Positions 60,101-64,000 of a stretch of 64,000 nt of DNA are shown here, one piece after another. Numbering within the stretch: position 1 is the stretch's first letter; every line of letters starts with the position of its first letter. The stretch is from Arcuatula senhousia. Lineage: Eukaryota > Mollusca > Bivalvia > Mytilida > Mytilidae. The position numbers were made by a program, and so were the translations under genes. Below the pieces are notes generated by a model, which did no database searches, had not been told where the DNA came from, and saw only the letters and a list, made by a program, of their open reading frames with translations. The stretch is from assembly GCA_963971305.1 (NCBI GenBank), contig OZ020306.1, positions 38,275,512 to 38,339,511 of the forward strand, written 5' to 3'.

Positions 60101-60184
60101 GCAGTGGCATCTGTTCTTCAATTGTTTATTTAAATTTATTACTTATCTTTTTCAGCTGATGCAAAAGCAGCAATAGCTGTGTGA
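39140..60184 (+). CDS. NELFCD: Negative elongation factor complex subunit C/D (TH1), 16 exons, complete
   Basis: Subunit of the nuclear NELF complex, which holds RNA polymerase II at the promoter-proximal pause. Exons: 39140-39196, 40983-41116, 41602-41711, 43924-44033, 45775-45882, 46277-46429, 47271-47401, 47820-47940, 51247-51313, 51999-52111, 54815-54951, 55511-55625, 56199-56294, 56813-56953, 59026-59155, 60156-60184. Every intron is GT-AG and all joins keep frame, giving 583 residues (human about 590). Stretches close to human NELF-C/D as I remember it include [17 protein letters not shown] (exon 3), [10 protein letters not shown] (end of exon 5), [18 protein letters not shown] (start of exon 6), [10 protein letters not shown] (exon 7), [13 protein letters not shown] (exon 9) and [13 protein letters not shown] (exon 15). 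The acidic N-terminus and the last ten residues are the least conserved. The start is the first ATG after a purine-rich stretch, with no competing in-frame ATG. Introns 3, 4, 8, 10 and 14 are swollen by repeats. Confidence 0.96.
40706..40880. repeat. GGCGGATCCAG-type MITE in NELFCD intron 1
   Basis: The left end AGAGGCGGATCCAGGATTTT and the right end CTGTATCCGCGCC are imperfect inverted repeats. The body holds GAGCGGAGCGAGGCG and GGCGCACGCCCCC. Confidence 0.6.
41746..42145. mobile_element. hAT-type MITE, 400 bp, 8-bp TSD
   Basis: Ends TAGGGGTGTAACGAT and ATCGTTACACCCCTA. AGAAACAT flanks both sides (41738-41745, 42146-42153). The inner sequence is rich in GATCCGATCC/GGATCGGATCG. Terminal motif and duplication length fit hAT. 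Confidence 0.9.
42181..43241. mobile_element. CAGGGCAAAT TIR element, TTA target duplication
   Basis: The ends CAGGGCAAATTGGAAT and its near-complement ATTCAAATTTGCCCTG are flanked by TTA. Near each end AGGGCAAAT/TTGGAAT motifs recur several times. It carries an integrase-like fragment on the minus strand. Lies in NELFCD intron 3. Confidence 0.75.
42480..42887 (-). pseudogene. Integrase-like fragment (KRBA2/Ginger-type zinc-binding region)
   Basis: Two overlapping minus frames: [20 protein letters not shown], then a shift to [16 protein letters not shown] and [20 protein letters not shown]. HxxxxHxGxxKT is the His part of an integrase zinc-binding domain as in Ginger and KRBA2-like proteins. 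The catalytic core is missing, so this is a 5' fragment of a longer gene. Confidence 0.55.
43390..43922 (-). pseudogene. 5'-truncated YIDD-type reverse transcriptase copy in NELFCD intron 3
   Basis: The minus strand matches the 3' part of the element at 18380-18720: the block ending RYSRAC, then AATTCTATGGAACACACTAC, the ATCTCTCAGATGAG block, and the tail TGCTATACCAAGCAGGAACT. It reaches to within two bases of the exon 4 splice acceptor. Confidence 0.7.
44246..44350 (+). repeat. Dispersed repeat carrying a hammerhead-like motif, copy 1
   Basis: GGATTTCCTTTGTTTGGGTT through AATTGCAGTTGGAGTTAACA, matched at 58810-58912. Lies in NELFCD intron 4. Confidence 0.75.
44273..44312 (+). ncRNA. Candidate minimal hammerhead ribozyme, second type
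   Basis: Stem I GCTG (44273-44276) pairs with CAGC (44309-44312). CTGATGA is at 44277-44283. Stem II is GGAA/TTCC (44284-44287, 44293-44296). GAA is at 44297-44299. Stem III is A-T/A-T around GGCC (44300-44307). The predicted cleavage is after ATA (44308), an NUH triplet that cuts more slowly than GUC. The layout equals the ribozyme at 4663 but the sequence is unrelated. Confidence 0.65.
44509..44795. mobile_element. CAGGGTTCCCAC-type MITE
   Basis: Ends CAGGGTTCCCACG and ATGGGAACCCTG. The inside is rich in TCCTTGAATT and CTGGAAAA. No clear target duplication. A widespread animal MITE type, probably hAT-related. Confidence 0.75.
45500..45692. mobile_element. MITE with GTGTTTACTGTCAC ends
   Basis: GTGTTTACTGTCAC near 45502 and GTGACAGTAAACTCAC at 45675-45690 are inverted. 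It lies just before NELFCD exon 5. Confidence 0.65.
47963..50558 (+). mobile_element. Hairpin-headed satellite-bearing element (ATGTCTCCC family)
   Basis: The 18-bp perfect inverted ends are ATGTCTCCCAAACGAAGT (47963-47980) and its complement (50541-50558). The head folds with GTTTGGAGACAT (47979-47990), followed by TATGTTTTTG and a (TTA)n tract. Inside is the 135-bp satellite. A T lies on both outer sides. It fills most of NELFCD intron 8. Confidence 0.85.
48405..50250 (+). repeat. 135-137-bp satellite, about 14 units
   Basis: GAGATCCCCACCCTATAACC recurs every 135-137 bp (48576, 48713, 48848, 48983 and onward). Minus-strand ORFs repeat every 45 residues only because the unit is divisible by three. 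Variants show a higher-order pattern (see findings). Confidence 0.9.
52237..54654 (+). mobile_element. Hairpin-headed element (ATGCCCCGCC family) with a nested insertion
   Basis: Head ATGCCCCGCCAAC pairs with GTTGGGGGGCAT (52237-52264), then ACAGTTTTTC. Tail TTGCCAGCGGGGCAT (54640-54654). The inside has ~165-bp units with GACATCCTTGCATATATTCA, split by the element at 52499-54322. Lies in NELFCD intron 10. Confidence 0.8.
52499..54322 (-). mobile_element. AGCTCACC-family element nested between T residues
   Basis: The plus strand begins AGCTCACCTGACCCGAAGGG with its hairpin partner TCATGTGAGCT, then a (GTCC/GTCGTCC)n tract, three tandem ~485-bp units (about 52600, 53095, 53578), a partial unit, and the end GGTGAGCGATTCAGGCTCCT. 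The host repeat is split in a T run with no target duplication. Confidence 0.8.
55745..55815 (+). repeat. tRNA-like remnant in NELFCD intron 12
   Basis: A-box-like TAGCTCAGTGG (55751-55761) and an anticodon-arm-like stretch, but only GGTCCCGAACAGG where a B-box is expected. Decayed SINE head. Confidence 0.35.
57118..58430 (+). mobile_element. AGCTCACC-family element with ~160-bp units
   Basis: Starts AAGAGGCTCCCAAGAGCC. Contains about six ~160-bp units as in the copy at 13964, then a GACGACAGACAACGACGGAC tract, and ends GCTCACATGGAGAGCT. Lies in NELFCD intron 14. Confidence 0.8.
58838..58877 (+). ncRNA. Decayed copy of the second hammerhead type
   Basis: Same stems I and III. The core reads TTGATGA in place of CTGATGA and stem II has a G-T pair, so it is probably inactive. 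Lies in NELFCD intron 14. Confidence 0.6.
59224..59275 (+). pseudogene. Partial duplicate of NELFCD exon 15 (3' end)
   Basis: GTCCATTAGGATGGAG and GGCACAGACCCTGTGTCAGA repeat the exon 15 end about 115 bp downstream. The splice donor is altered (TTATAAGTTTC for TTAGTAAGTTT), so it is unlikely to be used. Confidence 0.85.
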
Positions 60185-60788
60185 ATTTTTAATGCCATAC
60201 CCATGGAAACAACAAACATACGAACTATATATTGGTTACCATGCCAACCATCCTAGTAACCAGAAAGTGGTACTCCAAGCTTACCATTTCAAAGAGTGCT
60301 CCCCCAAGCAGTGCTAGCTACAAGTGGCGTTGTGCCAGTGCAATATGGAGGACTTACTCAATAAACCACCATGTATTCATTAGTTATGAACAGTGACTTG
60401 CAACTTGCAATATTCTAATTGAAACAAAGTACAAAATATTTTCAATAATAATTTGTTTATTTGGTCACAATGGGTTAACATTTAGTTTAACATAAACATT
60501 TAGTTGTTAAAAAGAACAGAAATGTGTTTTTGGTTAGGTCTTAGTGTTGAGATTTTTATTATTTTTCTTTCTTTTTATTGAACTGAATCAAATATTTGTA
60601 ATATTTTCTCTTTTTATATCCGTCATGTCTGTTATGTTACTTAGATAAGATTTAGTTTATTATTGCAACTAAGATATGTGATCATTGTTTAGTAAATATT
60701 ATTAAACTATTCTTAAAAACTAAATGCTTTTATATAATTGCCTATTTTTAGGTTTTTTTTTAATTATGGTGGATAAAGATTAAATTTT
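60185..60788 (+). other. NELFCD 3' untranslated region and flank
   Basis: No ORF of note; AT-rich, with AATAAA at 60360. The end is not determinable by eye. Confidence 0.5.
60360..60365 (+). promoter_or_regulatory. Candidate poly(A) signal of NELFCD
   Basis: AATAAA about 175 bases after the stop codon. The true 3' end could be further on, because the AT-rich stretch to about 60720 holds weaker variants. Confidence 0.4.
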
Positions 60789-61500
60789 AGCTCACCTGAC
60801 CCGAAGAGTCATGTGAGCTATTGCCATCACTTGGCATCTGCCGTCCGTCTGTAAACGTTTTAAAACGATAAGTCCTCTGACACCATAAGTCCAATTGCAA
60901 TCAAACTTGGTATTAGGTGCTTAGAACTGATGTGGGGATTTGATTTGTCGTAAAACATGGCTGCCGTGGCTAAAAATAGAACAGGGGTAAATTACAGTTT
61001 TTTGCAAATATCTCAAAAGTATCGGCTAGATAGCAAAATTCTGGCATAGGGATAATAAAAGTGATCAGCACCTCAAGATCTACCTACCCTGAAATTTTGG
61101 AGAAGATCCAACAACCCATGTAGGAGTTATTGCCCTTTTTCTAGATTTTTTTACATTTTGCTTTTATTTACCTTAATATTTTGAAAACTACAATTAGAAA
61201 TTTAAATTGCATATTGTTAAGCACATCATGATCTACAAAATATTTAAAGGGTCAATGTTGTAAGGCCATTCCTTTTAGGAGTTCGTTTTCACAGCTTTTA
61301 CTCATTACATTGAAAACATTAACTCCTTTGACACCGTAAGTCCAATTGGAACCAAACTTGATATAGTTGTTTATTAGCATTAGATGCATAGAACTAGTGT
61401 GGGGATTTTTGATTCATTGAATGTGAAACATGGCCAACGTGGCTAAAAATAGAACATAGGGGCAAGTTGCAGTTTTTTGCTTACAAGTCAAAACTGATAC
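60789..61500 (-). mobile_element. AGCTCACC-family element fragment downstream of NELFCD
   Basis: Head AGCTCACCTGACCCGAAGAG with TCATGTGAGCT, CCGTCCGTC, then diverged units with AAAATAGAACAGGGG and GGAGTTATTGCCCTT. The far end is lost. Confidence 0.7.
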
Positions 61501-63061
61501 AGATTTTTCTGCTTCTACAGTAGACTGCCAGTGGCGTAACACAATGTAAGCAGTGGAAGCAATTGCTTCCATTTCAATTTCACACACACACAAAAAAATG
61601 TTCCCCGATATGTGATCGTACTCTACTGATTCCCATCATCACACTTCTTACTGCACATATTTCATGTTCATTTTATCACCCTGCTTGGGATTAAAACCAT
61701 AACTATTAAATATAATTGTTAAGCATAAACTCCAACCATTCATTTCGTTCCGTAACAACCTTACAAAAGAAATACGCATTCAACAAAAATTACCATTTTG
61801 GGGTAGGCAACTTAAGATTGCTTATAACCTTTGCCGGTTTTGAACATTAAATTTAAATGGATACGTTTTATATTAATAAGCCACAGGTTTATATGTAAAA
61901 CATTGGTAAGTTGCTTCTGTTCTGCTGATGAGAACAAGAAAATACAATATTTGTATTTGAATTCCTTTGGAAAGATGTTAAATTTAATCGGTCTTTCGGA
62001 AAAGCAAAATAAAAACCCAGCTGTGATATTTGTTAACCATATATTGCTTAAATCTAAATCATTTTGGTGTCTGCAATATAAATAGGGAAAGGAACAAGAA
62101 AGAAGTGATAAAATGAACATGAAATGATGAGCTGTTGACAAACTAACTATTAGATAAAAAGAATATGTTTTATGCCCCCCTAAAACTGTATATATATTGT
62201 TTTTTGCACAAAACTCACGTAAAAAAACACCTAAAAAAATTCGAAAACCAATCCTAACACTGCCAAATACATCTTTGCTTCCATTTAGTATTAAGCCAGT
62301 TAAGCCACTGACTGCTACTAGCCATAGCTCAACAAGTATTGTACCTCCCATTTCCAAGTCTTTCTGTCATCTATTTCACATTTTCTTTCAATATTTTAAT
62401 GGTCAAAAGTGAAAGTGAAAACTAAACCCTCTGTACTATGCTCTAAATGCAAATTAAAAATAATTCTTAGCTGCAAAATGAATGCAATTTTGTCCGAAAG
62501 AATTAATAGATTGCAATAAATTAGATGCTGATCATGACCTGCAAGTTTTCTACTGTAAATTCATTCCATAAATGCTTATGGCCAATCAAATGTTCCATTC
62601 CCCCAAGCTGAACAGGAGTTCATCAAGGTACTTTGGAGTACTGGTGCTTAATCTATCTATAGAATGTTGTAATAATAGAAGTTAATCTTTTTGATCAGTT
62701 AAACTCACACATTCATTGAAAATGAAAACTACTCATAGGTTGATGATTTTTACCTAAAGAAAAAAAAACTCCTGTCTCTGAGGGAAAATTGCTTATATCT
62801 ACCATTGTTGCAACAAAATAATATTTTTTATGAATTTAATGCTTTAACCAACTCTTTGACATTTATCTTTCTCATTTTCTTTTATATAAATATCCTTTTT
62901 GAGCTATTTTTTTCAATGTGAAATTTTCAACAGGTACCCGGTAAGTCTTTTATACTAGGAAAATTTTTCCTTCATACAACAAGATAATCTCCTCTCTAAA
63001 GATGCGAGTTTAAACTGATCAGAGAGATTAACTTCCATTGTAACACATTCAATAGGAGGAT
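61501..63061. other. Intergenic sequence without a supported gene
   Basis: Contains short SINE A 3' pieces (TTTCATGTTCATTTTATCAC near 61660 and its complement near 62108). A 181-codon minus ORF (62357-61812) has a hydrophobic start but no recognisable domain. Confidence 0.45.
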
Positions 63062-63073
63062 TAAGTATGGGAA

Positions 63074-63427
63074 GTATGAGAGCCGGTGGTGTAGTGGTTA
63101 ATGCGTCGGGCCACTAACACCAAGGTTCCTGGTTCGATCCTCGTCCGGGGTGAAAATTTCATGAACCAATTTTCCGACTCTCTCTTGACACCATTTGCGA
63201 GGATGGTCTCAAGGAATGATGCTAGTCCTTCGGAAGGGACGTAAAAAGGTCCCGTGTATATGGAGAGCAATACCCCATGCACGTTAAAGACCCCTTTGTA
63301 GATTTCAATAAGAGTAGGCTCAATGGGGGCCGCTGCAAAGGCCACACTCGCAACCTGCTAGCTGGAGAGGGATTTACATAAGCATTAAGCTTGTTTCCCA
63401 ATCCAGGATAAATAAATATGTTTAAAC
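63074..63427 (+). mobile_element. tRNA-derived SINE (family B), full length, 12-bp TSD
   Basis: TAAGTATGGGAA flanks both sides (63062-63073, 63428-63439). A-box TGGTGTAGTGG (63087-63097) and B-box GGTTCGATCC (63131-63140). A central block GCATGCACGTTAAAGACCCC-type is shared with SINE A. The tail has ATAAATAAATATG. Confidence 0.9.
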
Positions 63428-63439
63428 TAAGTATGGGAA

Positions 63440-64000
63440 CTCAAAAGCACCTTGATGAGTCCCTGTTCAGCTTGGGGTAATTAATCATTTTATTGACTAT
63501 AAAACACTATTAACCCACTAGCAGAGAGCATATAATAAGACTGAATGAGGAATTTTTGTGGAAACCCTATCCATCTCCAGGATTGAGGACTAAGAATACA
63601 TCAGCCATGATCAGGTTGAGAAATATGTGATGTCATCAGGCTCATTGTTAAACTTTTTGTAAAGGGATGGAGCTTTGATTAAGTTTAGATAATTGTTTGA
63701 ATTTTACACACATTGTCACTAAACTGGAAAAGGAAAGATAAATGATGATGATGCAGATGTTATAACTTATTCATAAATCGGTATATCAAGCTGTTGCAAA
63801 ATATTAATTTCATGTTAAATGAAAGGGGTGCAAATGTTGTAAACTAAAGTCACTAATACATATTCCAAGTTTCATTCACTTTGGACTGCCTTAACATTTT
63901 TTCCCTTGCTTTTGTTTGCATCCAAACTTTCAATCCATATCAAGTAGCATCACATGGCATGGCTTTTAAGATGTCTTCATGATAAGATATTTCAGGCATT
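63440..64000. other. Unannotated end of window
   Basis: AT-rich; no ORF, RNA or repeat recognised. Confidence 0.5.

Noticed and set aside
61812..62357. 181-codon minus ORF
   Set aside because: Runs across a SINE fragment and AT-rich DNA; the hydrophobic N-terminal third is suggestive but I recognise no domain or splice context.

Overview
The window is eukaryotic nuclear DNA, AT-rich and intron-rich. It most likely comes from a bivalve mollusc, possibly a mytilid mussel. This rests on hammerhead-ribozyme tandem repeats of the bivalve type, SINEs, BEL/Pao and DDE transposases, and on hairpin-headed repeats (AGCTCACCTGACCC..., ATGTCTCCCAAACGAAG..., TTATACCCCCGCTTC...) that I associate with bivalve genomes. 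I cannot name the species.

Only two intact host genes are visible, in the right half and transcribed head to head. On the minus strand (37145 to 30150) is a nine-exon gene for a 684-residue membrane protein with FG-GAP-type DxDxDG motifs. It resembles the plant NERD1 family, which is little studied in animals. On the plus strand (39140 to 60184) is a sixteen-exon gene for the 583-residue NELF-C/D (TH1) subunit of the negative elongation factor. All of its splice junctions keep frame. The two starts are about 2 kb apart.

The left half (1-29 kb) is nested mobile DNA. At 1.1-6.0 kb is a broken, intron-containing DDE_Tnp_4-type transposase gene. It is interrupted by about 1.1 kb of tandem ~358-bp units carrying hammerhead ribozymes (retrozyme-like), one of which has every core residue. 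Its 3' end runs into a ~3.5-kb inverted duplication (5879-9396). One arm of that duplication holds a SINE with a 12-bp target duplication, and the other arm is the empty site. The duplication abuts a 42-bp minisatellite (9397-11282) that resumes at 25113. The 13.8 kb between begins GGCACGAACC, ends GGTTCGTGCC and is flanked by TAA on both sides, so it appears to be one very large inverted-repeat element inserted in the array. It carries a MULE-type transposase remnant, opposed arrays of a hairpin-forming repeat, and later BEL/Pao and YIDD-type reverse-transcriptase insertions.

The introns of both genes are full of smaller elements: a hAT-type MITE with an 8-bp TSD, a CAGGGC-ended element with an integrase-like fragment, and several hairpin-headed elements with family-specific tandem arrays inside. 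A second, distinct hammerhead-like motif lies in a dispersed repeat in two NELFCD introns. Both genes also contain partial exon duplications, including three decayed copies of the 3' part of exon 6 of the FG-GAP gene.

All calls come from reading the sequence. No search or folding program was run.
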